Source of the DNA: Silene conica
Taxonomy: Eukaryota > Streptophyta > Magnoliopsida > Caryophyllales > Caryophyllaceae
NCBI GenBank assembly: GCA_029255685.2
Contig: CM055319.2
Location: 13,464,247-13,528,246, forward strand
Reading direction: 5' to 3'
DNA length: 64,000 bases
In this document: piece after piece, positions 47,492 to 59,301 of the stretch
How positions within the stretch are numbered: the stretch's first letter is position 1
How the letters are laid out: every line of letters starts with the position of its first letter
Position numbers and translations under genes: made by a program
Notes under the pieces: model-generated
Database searches by the model: none
What the model was told of the DNA's origin: nothing
The model's input: the letters and a program-made list of their open reading frames with translations, nothing else

Positions 47492-47789
47492 TGTTAAACA
47501 CAATTAAGGACAATATTTTCTCTCTTGTATATTCTTATTCCATAACTACCATTATATATTGTACTACATTGTGTAGTCCGTTGAGATACTAGCTATAATT
47601 ACTACAAGACAATTATGGCCATTACTACAAGACAATTATGGCCATTGACTACCATATTATTATGACAATTTACTATTGGACAATTAGTGCAATAGATTCC
47701 TTTCCATACAAGGAATGTAATGGACTGGTGGATTCTAAGGAGCACACGGCCCAAGACTTGTGAGAGGTGGAACGGACCCATGGTTATTA
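47492..47789 (-). repeat. 5' LTR of the Copia element
   Basis: 298 bp, near-identical to 42635-42932. The tRNA-iMet-type primer site (minus) lies immediately below 47492. Confidence 0.92.
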
Positions 47790-48336
47790 GTACGAGTCCT
47801 TGTCCGGGTCGTCCGAGTCAACACCTACAAACAACAAAAACGGATTATTATGGGGTAATTTTGAGTTCACCTCAAAACAGTCCCAAAATCGATTTTGACG
47901 AAACTGAAATTTAAAGAGGTAGAAAGAACGGAAATGAAGAGATGAAAGCGTAGGCGAAAACCTTGCGTCAATCGGAGTTGTAACGAATCCACAAGATCGA
48001 ATTTTGTGAAAATGGAGATATGAGAAATGAGAAATGAAATATCTCATGTTTTGTTTCTTGAGCAAGGGTTTATGAATGTTAAGGAAATGAGGAGGAAGGT
48101 TCCTTTCACAATTGGTTTTAAGTTAAGCTTGAGACGGATTTCACTCGAGCGATTCGGGAATTATTTGTAAACGGAAAACCAAAGAAAACACGATATCTTT
48201 AGATTAAATAAACTTAAGATGAAACTTAACGACATTTCTTAAAATAAAACTTACGAATTATAATTAAAGTATTATTAAATTCCGAAAACTACTTTAAGTT
48301 ATTAAAATTACTTTTATGGCTATACGGGATGTTACA

Positions 48337-48453
48337 ATCACCCCATCTTTCAAAAAGTTTCGTCCTCGAAACTTGAAAACAGTTACAAGGACAACTCTAC
48401 AACCAAAACTTTCGCAGACACTTTGATATACAAAAACTTAGGCTTTTTCCCAA
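48337..48453 (-). pseudogene. Remnant of the 3' internal end of the chromovirus-type element
   Basis: Minus strand carries AAGTTTCGAGGACGAAACTT followed by a purine-rich run into the LTR, the usual chromovirus layout after integrase. Only about 110 bases remain. Confidence 0.5.
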
Positions 48454-48810
48454 TTTACAAGGAACAACAGCTAGTGACGACATTAACAACCATAGTAAGC
48501 AGCGGCAATTGGAACAGTAGGGTAGGAGCTAAATAAAATAGTAAGAAGGCACAGTAGACGGCAGACAGTAGCATTAAGAGTAGTAGTGTTTCAGCTGCAC
48601 TCCCAGTAGCATTTAACGACACTGATAACAACATTATGCAGCAGCAACCTATGATATTAACAACAACACATATGACAACACGAATCTCATGTTCATAAAA
48701 CCATAAACAACCATATTCCACCATTTGTATCAACTTAGAACAGAAATTAAGCACTCTTATCATGATTCACACATAATCTTTCAGATTATAAACTACCCAA
48801 AACTCATTGA
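48454..48810 (-). repeat. LTR fragment, second copy
   Basis: Matches 42149-42508. Its position suggests a deletion that fused part of the 5' LTR to the 3' internal tail. Confidence 0.75.
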
Positions 48811-49897
48811 ACATATTGAATTTTATAAGTTAGTAACGGCCATCATAAATTAGTTGTTACAATTCTCTCCCATTAATGGGATTATATTCTCTCCCATTAA
48901 TCTCCTCAATAAATTGTATGTTAATGGGGCTATTAATCCTCCACACTAAATACCTCTATGTGAGGTTATATATTTACCAATTAGGCATTTGGTGAATCGT
49001 ACTTAATCCATACAATATGTAACATAAATTATCCACATCTCTCTTAGTTAGTCTACCATCTATGTGACTTGGGATTTGGGGTGTGAACTTATTCCGGGGC
49101 TCTAGTAGCCATCGGAGGTACTATATACGGTAGTGGGCAGTTAGCGAACACAACGATCTGATCACTTCCGCATAAAGGTATGTCCTTATTTTCCTACGGT
49201 GGTATCAGAGTAAATGTGTTTTTGCTAATGTCTCTATCCAAAACATAATTTTGTTTAAAACCATGAACCTCTGTAATATGTTCATACAATGGTAAGTTAA
49301 ATAATGACTATTTCATATGGTAATGAAATCATGTAAGACGTATAGTCGTATAGATGTGTTTTCATTGGGATTTAATTTTTTTGTTTGTTTGTTTGTTTGA
49401 ACATACTTCTCAAAATTCAACATCTAAGCGTCTGTGGTATACTAGATTTGTTTAAGTATATGTATTATTGATTGGGTTCTGCGTATGTGACCTGTGCATT
49501 ATGACACCCATTCGTTTCCCCTTCGACCTTAGCGGTCAATTTCAAGCCGTATAGCCTCCCGACCGATCTTGGTATTGATAAAAAAAAATAGAAGACGATA
49601 AGCTTGCATGTGTTGTTGGCAATGTCGACCAAGACTGACATGGCTCATGATTGTTACTAGCTTATGTGGCCCGATTTAACAGATGTGGTACGACGAGCGA
49701 TCCCATTTGAATGCCCTACGTGGTCATTTTTCTTTCATTGTAGCCGTTGGAATGTGGCGATGTCGTGTGTGTCACGCTCCTAAAAATCACGTCATTCCGG
49801 GTTTTTTTTCAATCGTATTATCTAAGTGTAAAAACGACTGACCAGGTTGGTATGCCTCAGTCGCATTCTGGAGTCGAGGCTAACATCCATGTCATTC
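48811..49897 (+). other. Unassigned retroelement-like DNA with a PBS-like site
   Basis: 48811-49199 has the look of an LTR end (TATATTTACC near 48970, then AT/GT-rich leader). TGGTATCAGAG at 49200-49210 is a typical Copia primer site for tRNA-iMet. 49211-49897 has no coding frame I can support. The sequence resumes after the Tat element at 59853. It may be a non-coding LARD-like element. Confidence 0.4.
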
Positions 49898-49902
49898 GTT
49901 GT

Positions 49903-50448
49903 TGTTGGGCCCCAAAATAAACGACTTTGGGCCATGACACGTGGTAGCCCAGGAGAGGTTAATCTGGGGTTACACGGATTGAAGGGCGAGAGTCGATCTC
50001 AGCCGCACGCATCTCGTCAAAAGAAGCACAAGTAAAGCTTGCTGAGGAAGCTATCAAGCCCAAGGAATATTTACTTATTGAAGCAAAGCCCAAAATATAG
50101 GAACAGGTAGTTGTAAATGGACCAAGAAGCTATGTAACGGCTGGGCCCTGCCCAGCAGTCCTTACCCAATGAATATTATTACCTCTTCATGCTCTATAAA
50201 TAAGGAGGGATATTCATTAAAGAGGACCACCCAATATCAAACCTAGTAAGACCACTTAGGAATCCCCCTTGCATTTTCAGCAAGAACACCCACCTTACAT
50301 TGTAATACTTAGGCATTTCAGCAAGAACAATAACATTCCCACTTTTATCTTCTCTATTTTATAAATTGTCACCCATAATCAATAAGTAACCTCGTCTTAT
50401 AATCACTATAACCTTACATAACAAACTTGGTAATTTTTGACCAAAACA
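49903..50448 (+). repeat. 5' LTR of the Tat element
   Basis: TGTTGGGCCCCAAAAT to GACCAAAACA. A TATA-like CTCTATAAATAAGG lies near 50190. Confidence 0.92.
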
Positions 50449-50451
50449 TTT

Positions 50452-50469
50452 TGGCGCCCACCTTGGGGC
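50452..50469 (+). promoter_or_regulatory. Primer binding site of the Tat element
   Basis: TGGCGCCCACCTTGGGGC, three bases after the LTR. The form is common in Tat elements; I have not identified the tRNA with certainty. Confidence 0.65.
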
Positions 50470-50531
50470 TATAGTGATTATCGCACCCAAGAACAAAACC
50501 TCACAAAAACGTCCTAGTCAAAAAATCGGTA

Positions 50532-52260
50532 ATGTCGGAAATCACCCCAAAGACAACCAACCCCCTAGCACCACCCTCGTCCGCTAGCAAAGCACCGTTA
50601 CCACCCACGTCTAAAGCCACGATTCCACCACTATCTACAACAACCATGGCACCAGCCAGCGGTAGCATCCCTACCCTGACTCAATCCAAAACCACCGTCA
50701 CCATCCAACCGGACGCTGGGAAAAAGCCAAGCACAAGTCAGCTCGCTCCCACTTTGGAGATGTGGCAAACAATGGCGGAAGCAATCAGCAGCCTGAAGAG
50801 GGACAACCAAGATCTGAGGGCACGAATCGCCGCCAGCACAGCAGCAGCTGCAGCAGAAACTGCAGAAAGGCATCAAAGAAGAGCCAGTGGAAAAAGGCCA
50901 AGGGAGGTTCCAGCTGAGATAGTCACGCGCCTGGATCTCGGCAGGGTTACTCCCCCAGAAATAATAACTCCCGGTGGGATGGGATTCTTATCCTACCCAT
51001 CGCCATCTCAAACCTTCACGCAAACAGGTAACGATGTCTTAAGATTACAATCCACAAACACTAACCTTTCGCTTCCTACAGGACACTCATATCAGCAAGC
51101 CCCAGCTTGGCAAGCAGAGTCATCAACTAGGCTGCCTCCTTACCAGCAGTACAGCGAAGGAAACGGAGCACCAGGATGTAGCTATCAGCAAACCCCATCC
51201 ATCATCCACACCTCCCAGTACGCCAGCCCTGTTCCAATAGCCAGCCAGGCTCCAGAAGCCACAGAGCGCGGATTTCTGCCTCCCCCAGCGTACACACTAT
51301 CTAACGCATGGGAGCAGAAATACAATGAGCTGTGGGATCTCGTCAACCGCATACCAGGAGTACCGCGGCCCTTGGAGAAAGCAACGGAGGACAGCTACGC
51401 AGACTCTCCCTTCACCAGCAACATAGTCTCCGTCGATGTGCCAAAGGGGTTTTCACCGCCCACAATGACACACTACGACGGAACTGCCGATCCGATTGAC
51501 CACGTCAATCAATACAAGCAGAAGATGATGGTGATAACGGCTGCGGGACCACTCAAAGAAGCGTGCATGTGTAAGGGATTTGGTCAACTCTTTCAGGGGC
51601 AGCCCTACAATGGCTGGTTAGCCTGCCAAATGGAAGCATCCCCAGCTTCGCTGAGCTGGTGAACGCTTTCAACCAGCAGTTTGCCAGCAGTCGGAAGCCA
51701 GAGAAGCAAACAAGCGATCTGTATCGCATCATCCAGCGCGACACAGAGCCAACCAGAGACTACCTGGTCCGATTCAATAATGAAATGGTGTCCATACCGA
51801 AATGTGACGTAGCTACCGCCATCCACGCCTTCCGCTGGGGGCTACCGGAGGGGTCGGATCTATACAAAGATCTAACCAAGTGGACCTGCACCAGCTTCGC
51901 TCAAGTACAGCAGAAAGCCCTGGATGCCGTCCGCCTGGAAGAAGACCCAGGTCCCAGGAGGATCAGCCAGCGCGCTGAAACTCCCACCAAGAAAGCAAAG
52001 GAAGAAAGGAGCGAGAAGGCTAAACCCTACAGCAGGCCAGTCAACAAGATAACGGGAGGCAAGAACTGGAAAAACGATCCAAACCTACCTCCCAAGGTAA
52101 AAGAATATGGCTTCAATGTTAATCTTGCAGGAATAATCAAGGCCCTCAAAGACCTAGGAGAAAAGGTCAAGTAGCCCAGGAAGAGGACAGAGGAAAGAGC
52201 CAAAGATAACAGAGACACCAACCTAAGGTGCGATTTCCATGAAGAAAACATCAGTCATAC
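50532..52260 (+). pseudogene. gag: Tat element gag region
   Basis: An N-terminal Pro/Thr/Ala-rich segment is followed by Gly/Gln/Tyr-rich linkers and a capsid-like Gypsy Gag domain beginning near VPKGFSPPTMTHYDGTADPI (about 51440). It includes DLYRIIQRDTEPTRDYLVRF near 51715. The end holds [15 protein letters not shown]-like residues (about 52230), a Cys/His feature typical of this clade. Broken. Confidence 0.75.
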
Positions 52261-52269
52261 TACGGAGGA

Positions 52270-53020
52270 TTGCATCACCTTGAGAAAGGAGGTAAAGTAC
52301 CAATTTGACCAAGGAAACCTGAACCATCTATTGGCTAAGGGGACCAAGGTCAATTCCGCCAGCCAGGTCAGACCCTCTAGCCCTCCTATTTGCACAAAAA
52401 TTATCAATGTGATCACAGGAGGATCGGAACTATGCGGATTGACCTACTCAGCCGCGAAAAGACACGCCACCAAGTCAAAAGGAGACAGGCCAGAGAGTTC
52501 CTGCAGAGTCAGCAGCAAAGACCTTCCAGTAGTCAGTTTTGACGAAACCGACGGAGAAGGAAGCACCGAGTACCATGACGACGCTCTGATAATCACCTTG
52601 TCCATTGGAAACTGCACAGTCAAGAAGATATTGGTGGATACAGGAAGCTCCGTCAACCTAATCATGCTAGAAACACTCAAAAGCATGGGGTTCAGCGAGA
52701 GCGACCTAGTGAAGAAGCTGGTACCCCTGGTGGGATTCAGTGGTGAAACAAAGCATTCCCTGGGGGAAATACTCATCCCCACCTATGCTGGAGGACTAAA
52801 TAAGCAGGTAAGGTACCTTGTAATCGATGGTCCTTCCACTTATAATGTGATTCTTGGCAGGCCATGGATCCATGACATGAAGGCAATACCATCATCCTAC
52901 CACCAATGCTTGAAGTTCCCAACACCTTGGGGAGTGCAAACAATCAAGGGAAACCAGGATGAAGCAAGGAGCTGCTACAAGGTGGCACTTAAACCCACAG
53001 CAACTCCGCCACTAGCATAG
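52270..53020 (+). pseudogene. pro: Tat element aspartic protease region
   Basis: Catalytic motif [13 protein letters not shown] near 52630 and partner motif [14 protein letters not shown] near 52845. It matures the Gag and Pol products inside virus-like particles. The zinc-like linker and Lys/Ser-rich stretch before it belong to the Gag-Pro junction. Confidence 0.8.
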
Positions 53021-53116
53021 CAATCAAAGCGGCTCAAGGGGGAATACGTTGAGCCACCGCAGCTAGAGCTGGATGAAATCCCCCTGGATCCGCAGCACCC
53101 AGAAAGGAAAGTCTTA

Positions 53117-56100
53117 ATGGGAGCAGAATGTATAGGTGATATCCGCTTAAAACTTGTACAGTTATTAAAAGAAAACATTGATTGCTTTGCTTGGTCACAT
53201 GAGGACATGGTAGGTATAGATCCAAAGATAATATCACACAGGTTAAGCGTGGATCCTAATCACAAACCAGTCCAGCAGAAAAGGCGAAAGTTCGCCTATG
53301 AAAGAAATCAAATAATAAACCAGGAGGTAGATGATCTCCTGGCTGCTGGAAAAATCAGGGAGGTCAAATACCCACAGTGGCTATCCAACGTAGTAGTGGT
53401 GCCCAAGAAGAATGGCAAGTGGCGAGTTTGCGTTGATTTCACAGACTTGAACAAGGCCTGCCCAAAAGACCCTTTTCCTCTACCCCACATAGATGCTATG
53501 GTAGATGCCACAGCGGGACATGAGATGCTGACTTTCCTGGATGCTTGGAGCGGATACAACCAAATAAAGATGGCTGCTGAAGATCAGGAGAAGACCGCAT
53601 TCCAGTCAGAAAGAGGTATCTACTGTTATAATGTTATGCCTTTCGGACTAAAAAATGCAGGTTCCACCTATCAAAGGTTGGTGAACATGATGTTCAAAGA
53701 CCAAATTGGAAAGACCATGGAGGTATACATTGACGATATGGTGGTAAAATCCAAAGCAGCAGAGCAACATTTCCAGCACCTGCAGGAAACGTTCAGCACC
53801 CTGAGGAAGTACCAAATGAGGCTGAACCCTTCAAAGTGCACTTTTGGGGTATCCAGCGGGAAGTTCTTAGGGTACATGGTCACACAAAGAGGCATCGAGG
53901 CTAGCACGGACCAAATCAAGGCCCTGCTACAGCTGGAGTCACCACAAAAACCAAGGGACGTACAAAAGTTGACAGGAAGAGTAGCCGCCCTCAACAGGTT
54001 TATATCAAGGTCTTCAGAAAGGTGTAAGCTGTTCTACGATATCCTGCGAAAGAGTAAGAGATTCGAGTGGACGGAGGAGCATGAAGAAGCCTTCAAGAGC
54101 CTGAAACAGTATCTCAGTACTCCTCCCCTCCTATCTAAACCAGAGCCAGGAGAACCACTCTACCTGTACCTATCCGTCACGGAAGCAGCAGCTAGTGGGG
54201 TCCTGGTAAGGGAGTATGAAGGGTCACAGCATCCTGTATATTACGTCAGCAAGTCTCTACTACCTGCAGAGACCAGGTATTCCGCTCCAGAAAAACTCAT
54301 TTTGGCTTTAGTAACAGCATCTTATAAACTCAGACCTTATTTCGAATCCCACACAATTTCGGTCCTAACAAGCTATCCCTTAAAATCCATATTAGGAAAA
54401 CCGGAATTGTCTGGAAGAATGGCCAAGTGGTCAGTACATTTAAGTGGCTACGATCTAAAATTCGAAACCCGTACAGCAATAAAATCGCAGGCCCTGGCAG
54501 ATTTTGTTTCCGATTTTAGTCCAGGTTTAAAAAAAGAAGCGGATGCGTCTTTCCTGCCTCCAGAAATGGACTCAACAGAAAGATGCTGGACACTGCACGT
54601 AGATGGAGCCTCAAATAGCCGAGGAGCAGGGGTAGGCATGGTACTGCGATCTCCGCAAGGAGACATTATTGCACATGCCGTACGCTGTGAATTTCCTGCC
54701 ACAAACAACGTTGCTGAATACGAGGCGCTAATCCAAGGACTACAGCTGGCCCTAGGAATGAAGATCAGGCACCTGCGAGCCTTCGGTGATTCACAACTCA
54801 TAGTGAACCACGTGAATGGCGAGTACGAAGCCAAGGATCCAAAAATGATCGCCTACCTGAAAGTAGCAAGAGAATTAAAAGTGGAATTCATCACATTCGA
54901 GCTAAAGCAAATACCCAGGGACCAGAATGCTGAAGCCGATGCTCTAGCCAACCTGGGGGCTACGTTCAATCCAGGAGAAATCTCTGCAATTCCAATCATC
55001 CACGTGCTGGAACCTTCAACTTCAGGACAGGATCCAGAAGTTGACTCATCCAGCACTCAGTGGGAAGTGGAAGCAGGAATACTCAGCAACACCGTCAGTC
55101 AGGAAGAAGCCCCAGACTGGAGGACGCCATACATCGAATGGCTAGCAAACAACGTCCTCCCCTCCGAGAAGAAAGAGGTAAGGGGATTTAAAATGAAAGC
55201 ATCCAGATTTACACTAATAGATGGAATCTTGTTCAGGAGATCGATGGCTGGACCCTACCTGCGTTGTCTGGGAGAAAAAGAAAGTCAGGCTATCTTGCAT
55301 GATCTCCACAGTGGCGAGTGCGGAAATCATGCAGGGGGCAGGAGCCTATCCAACAAAGCACTCAGACAAGGATACTTCTGGCCAACAGTTAGAAAGGATG
55401 CTGTAGAATTTGCAAAAAAGTGCCAACCCTGCCAGAAACACGCACCCGTAGTGCACCAACCTGCAGAACCTTTGCATCCAGTAATATCACCATGGCCATT
55501 CATGAAGTGGGGAATGGATATCGTGGGACCCCTGCCAAGGGCACCAGGAAACAAGACTTACATGCTGGCACTAACAGATTACTTTTCCAAGTGGATAGAG
55601 GCAGAGTCTTTCCCCCAAATCACAGAGAATTAGGTGATATCTTTCCTCAAGCGTAATATAATCTGTAGGTTTGGCATACCTTCTGAAATTGTATGTGATA
55701 ATGGTTCTCAGTTCATATCCAACAAGACGGAAGCATTTTGCGCTGGCTGGAACATTACACTGCTAAAGGCTGCCCCCAGGTACCCCCAGACCAATGGTCA
55801 GGCTGAATCCAGCAACCGGATTGTCATGGACAACTTAAAAAGAAGGCTGGAAGAAGCAGGGGGCAGATGGGCAGAAGAGCTACCCCTCGTCCTATGGTCA
55901 GATAGAACAACACCAAAAGTTGCAACAGGCCAAACACCCTTCAGCCTGGTGTTTGGAGCCGAAGCAGTAATTCCTTCAGAAGTCAGGATCCCAACACAAA
56001 GATACGGATGCCTGACGGAAGAACGCAACCAGGCAGAAATGGCCAGCAGCCTAGATACCATAGATGAACTCAGAACAAGCGCTCAAATCAGAATAGCATC

Positions 56101-56353
56101 ATATAAGCAGATGGTAGCACGAACGTACAACAAAAACGTTAAGGTCAGGACCCTGCAGGTGGGAGATCTTGTTCTCAGGAAAGTCTTCCAGAACACTAAA
56201 AACCACCAGGCAGGAAAGTTCGCATACAACTGGGAAGGCCCATACCAGGTGGAGAGTGCAACTGGCAGTGGCTCCTACAGGCTAATGGACATGAATGGAA
56301 AAATGGTACCCAGGCCATGGAACATCTTGCACTTAAAGAAGTATTTCATCTAG
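53117..56353 (+). pseudogene. pol: Tat element pol: RT, RNase H, second RNase H, integrase
   Basis: Reverse transcriptase: VPKKNGKWRVCVDFTDLNKA, FLDAWSGYNQIKM, MPFGLKNAGSTYQRL and the YIDDMVVKS catalytic box (about 53725). A connection/RNase H region follows (SKPEPGEPLYLYLSV). A second RNase H of the archaic type starts at about 54585 (LHVDGASNSRGAG, ATNNVAEYEALIQGL, DSQLIVNHVNG, DQNAEADALANLG). Integrase has the His/Cys zinc region (HDLHSGECGNHAGG, CQPCQKHAPV) and catalytic core (IVGPLPRAPGNK, IVCDNGSQF, YPQTNGQAESSN), ending in a GPYQV-type C-terminal fold. Long stretches are open; broken overall. Confidence 0.9.
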
Positions 56354-56994
56354 AAAGGAGGAAATGCCACATCGGTCAGCAACCTGAATATTCAGGTTCT
56401 AGGACTCTTTTTGCTATTTATGTTGTTTTTTTTCATTTCTCTTAGTAAAGGGTTAAACAAAACCCAGTAGCTATCTTTTGATGTCAAGCCAGTATCTTGA
56501 CAGATATCTTTTGAACATTTTGTAAGAAACCCCACGGGTTATCTTGAATATAACTTCGGTATGATTCAGTCAAGCAATTCTTGTTGAACACTATAAAAAC
56601 TGAAGCGTGTGAATGTGGCAAAGTAAAAACAAACTGGGATACAAACACCCACAATACTAAGCACCCACGCAAAAGTCTAGAGGACCCCTAACTAAGGGAA
56701 CCAGCACATACACTTGGCCATCTAAACAAAAAGCATGCATGCAAAACACGAAAACAACACACATACGAACTAAGGATCCAGGAAACCCTGGAGCCGGAAA
56801 CATCCATTTGCACCCTCAGGTGCTCCGCCAGCCAAGAAAAAAGGCCGGAATAAAAAGTTTTACAAGTTAAGCCCAAAAACCATGGGCCGCAAAAGATAAA
56901 TGTTTAACTGGACCCACCCGGGTCCAGGGAGAACAACCAAACGACAAAAGAAATATGCCACACAGGGCCCAGAACAACAACAAAGCTAAAACAA
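56354..56994 (+). other. Spacer between Tat pol and the antisense gene
   Basis: Non-coding, AT-rich, with no recognised domain on either strand. It would hold 3' ends of both the sense and antisense transcripts. Confidence 0.5.
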
Positions 56995-59010
56995 CTAGGT
57001 AACAACATGCTTGGTTACAGAGGAGGAGTCACCAGCTGCTCCAACACCGCCTTGGCCACCATCTGCTGGAGGAGGAGTCACAGGAATCGCTTCCTCCTGA
57101 ATAGGAGGAGATTCTGAAGGAACAGGGCTGTTAACCTCCGGGGGCTCCTCTTCCTCGCAATCAGAGAGCACGCCAAGGTCGGGCTTCACAGGAAATGCAG
57201 CCTCCAGAAGACGTTCCTCCTCAGCCGCATCCCATCCCAAGTGCTTATTCTCCAGCACCTCTTTCATGCACTCAACCCTGGTTGCCCAATGGGTGTAAGG
57301 GACAATATCAGATAACACGCCAGAGAGGGACTCCTTCTTCTGCCGCAAGACAGCGTTCTCTGCATCAACGGCCTCCTTAGCCTCTTTCCATTTCTTCACC
57401 TCAGAGGCGAGAGCATCCTTGGCATCCAGGACTATCGCCATCTGCTCTTCGGAATCTTTCTCCTTCGCCTTAGCAGCCTCCAACCTCTGGTTTCCGCGAA
57501 CCTTCTCTGCCTCCAGCCTCCTGCTCATCAAGTTCAACTCAGCCTTCAGGGATGTCAGCTCCCTCTCAGATTCCGGCAGACGGTCAATTTCGACCAGCAG
57601 CATCTGCATAGTCTGCAAGAAGAAAGAAATGAAGGACGAAAAGGATAAAGGAACTTCGGTATGAAAGCCAAAGGAAAAACCATACCGCAAAAGCCTGTTC
57701 AGCAGCATCCTCCAGCAATTCTCTAGTCGGCCTGGGACGAAGGTACGTCCTCACACTGGGAAGCAGCGCTCTCTTCAAGGTAGGCCAGCAAGGCACCCCC
57801 GCAGTACATCCTAACCCAACGGGTAATCTGATAACATCCTCAGGCAGATCAGACATAACATCATTCACCTCATCACCAGTTCCAGCACCCTCAACCCTAG
57901 TACCTGATCCTCCAGCCCCAGACCCGGACGGCTCATTCTTAACCAAAGAGGAGTAAGCCCTCGTCTGCGTAGGAGGGCCTAAAGGGGGTAAGGAAGATAA
58001 AGGGGCAGCAAGAATAGTCACATCATCAGAAGAAGATGAAGGCTCCAACCGCTTGGCAGAGGACTCAGCACCAGTCGCCTCTGCCTTCCTCTTAGAAGGA
58101 GCCCTAAGCCCACCTGCCACAGTCTTCCTCCTCCTCTGGGCCATCATCATGGCTGGAGTCATCACAGGCCTGGTATAATCTAAAAGTTGGCAAAAGAGTA
58201 AGAAAAGGGAAGGAAATCAAATTCAACTAAGCGAGAATACAAGCTGGGAGAAAATTACCAGTAGACATCTCCCTTTCTTCCTCCAAAGTAGTATAACCAA
58301 ATAGAAATTTAAAAGAACGACACGCAGGTTCCAGGCCAAAGAACTTTGACAGGGACACCTCTTCGTCAGCAGCAGGAGGTATTTTGGGCAAATCTGCAGG
58401 AAAAGAGCAGTAAGATGGTGAGCAACAAAAGGAATCAACGAGGTAACCAAAAGTAAGTACCTGTTGAAGCTCTCCATTGGGTATAGATGTAGTCATGTGG
58501 ATTGGGCAAAGTGTTTACTTCCACGAAGATGAAACTCCGAAACCAATCAGCATCCTTGGGTTTCGGGGGAAAAATTATGCAGTGCTCATCACTCTTATGG
58601 GCCCGAATCGTGAATTGACCACGACCCAAAGCCCGCACGGCGAAAAGGTGAGCAAAATCACCCATTGTAATCCCCATATCGTATTTTTCGTTTAATTTGC
58701 TTAACGACGGGATGGTTCGCCAAGCGTAAGGAGTGATTTGGCACATAGGAAGTTTATTGGTGTGAAGAAATTCGCATACAAGGTCTGGAAAAGGGAACCT
58801 CAAACCCAATGAGAAAGGGTAGAGGTACATGCAGGTCCACCCAGGGCGACAGAAGTCGGCCTTCTGGCCGGCCGTCGGAACGTGAATGTTCACCCCGGCA
58901 TTGAAGTGAAATTGCCCTCTAATGGCGGTTATGTCAGAGGGTTTGAAGATGGAATTGCAAGAATGTAAAGGGGAAAGGAGACCTTGAGAAGGGAATAAAT
59001 CATCGCCCAT
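56995..59010 (-). CDS. Antisense spliced gene of the Tat element (Transposase_28-like plus coiled coil)
   Basis: Four exon-like open stretches on the minus strand are separated by short introns with GT/AG borders, ATG at 59010 and stop near 56995. The first encodes MGDDLFPSQGLLSPLHSCNS and YLYPFSLGLRFPFPDLVCEF, a domain of the putative gypsy-type transposon family (Pfam Transposase_28) seen in antisense ORFs of Tat elements. The second has SLSKFFGLEPACRSFKFLFG. The third has a basic, nuclear-signal-like stretch (QRRRKTVAGGLRAPSKRKAE). The last is a long predicted coiled coil (LTSLKAELNLMSRRLEAEKV, ASEVKKWKEAKEAVDAENAV) with a Pro/Glu-rich end. It looks open throughout, in contrast with the sense genes. 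Function unknown. Confidence 0.75.
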
Positions 59011-59301
59011 AATTGCTAAAAGAAGTAAAGATTGAAAGAAGAACGGAAATGGTACCTGGGAAAATGATCGGCAAAGCAAAAGGAAGTCGGAAAAGAGAGA
59101 AAGAAGAAGATAAGAGGTTTTCTGGGAAAGTGAAATGAGAAGTTGAAGAATTTGTCAGGAATAAGAGGAATTTAAGTGAAGGTAGTTGGGGTTAATTGAA
59201 GGAGTGAATATGAACAGTTAGTGGCGGGAGCAAAAATCGAAGCGAAACAAGTGTAACTGAAAATCCCGCGCAAGCAAACTTACACGAGAATTGGGGGCTA
59301 A
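59011..59301 (-). promoter_or_regulatory. Leader of the antisense gene and polypurine tract
   Basis: 59011-59280 would contain the antisense promoter and 5' UTR (purine-rich GAGAAAGAAGAAGATAAGAG in plus sense). 59290-59301 is the sense polypurine tract. Confidence 0.45.

Larger units (their letters stand above)
42635..47789 (-). mobile_element. Young Copia-type element, nearly whole
   Basis: 298-bp LTRs at both ends, target duplication GTACG (42630-42634 and 47790-47794), PBS TGGTATCAGAGC (tRNA-iMet type, 47480-47491, minus) and a G-rich polypurine tract next to 42932. Only about two differences between the LTRs were seen. The coding region holds all Copia domains in order and appears broken about once. 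Small LTRs and overall size suit the Ale/Retrofit group. It sits inside the chromovirus-type LTR. Confidence 0.92.
39404..48336 (-). mobile_element. Chromovirus-type (Tekay/Del-like) Gypsy 3' LTR, split by a Copia element
   Basis: In plus coordinates it starts TGTAAAACCCCTCGCGG and ends GGGATGTTACA. On the minus strand it therefore starts TGTAACATCCCG, a common start for Tekay-like LTRs. Just upstream on the minus strand (48337-48445) is the conserved end of the polyprotein region (AAGTTTCGAGGACGAAACTT) and a purine-rich run. Without the Copia insertion the LTR is about 3.8 kb, long for this group. Almost the whole internal region is gone; a broken fossil of moderate age. Confidence 0.55.

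Noticed and set aside
42153-48763. The two 102-codon minus-strand ORFs (42153-42461 and 48455-48763) as a duplicated host gene
   Set aside because: They are the same segment of a chromovirus-type LTR. Composition is Leu/Cys/Val-rich low complexity with no domain.
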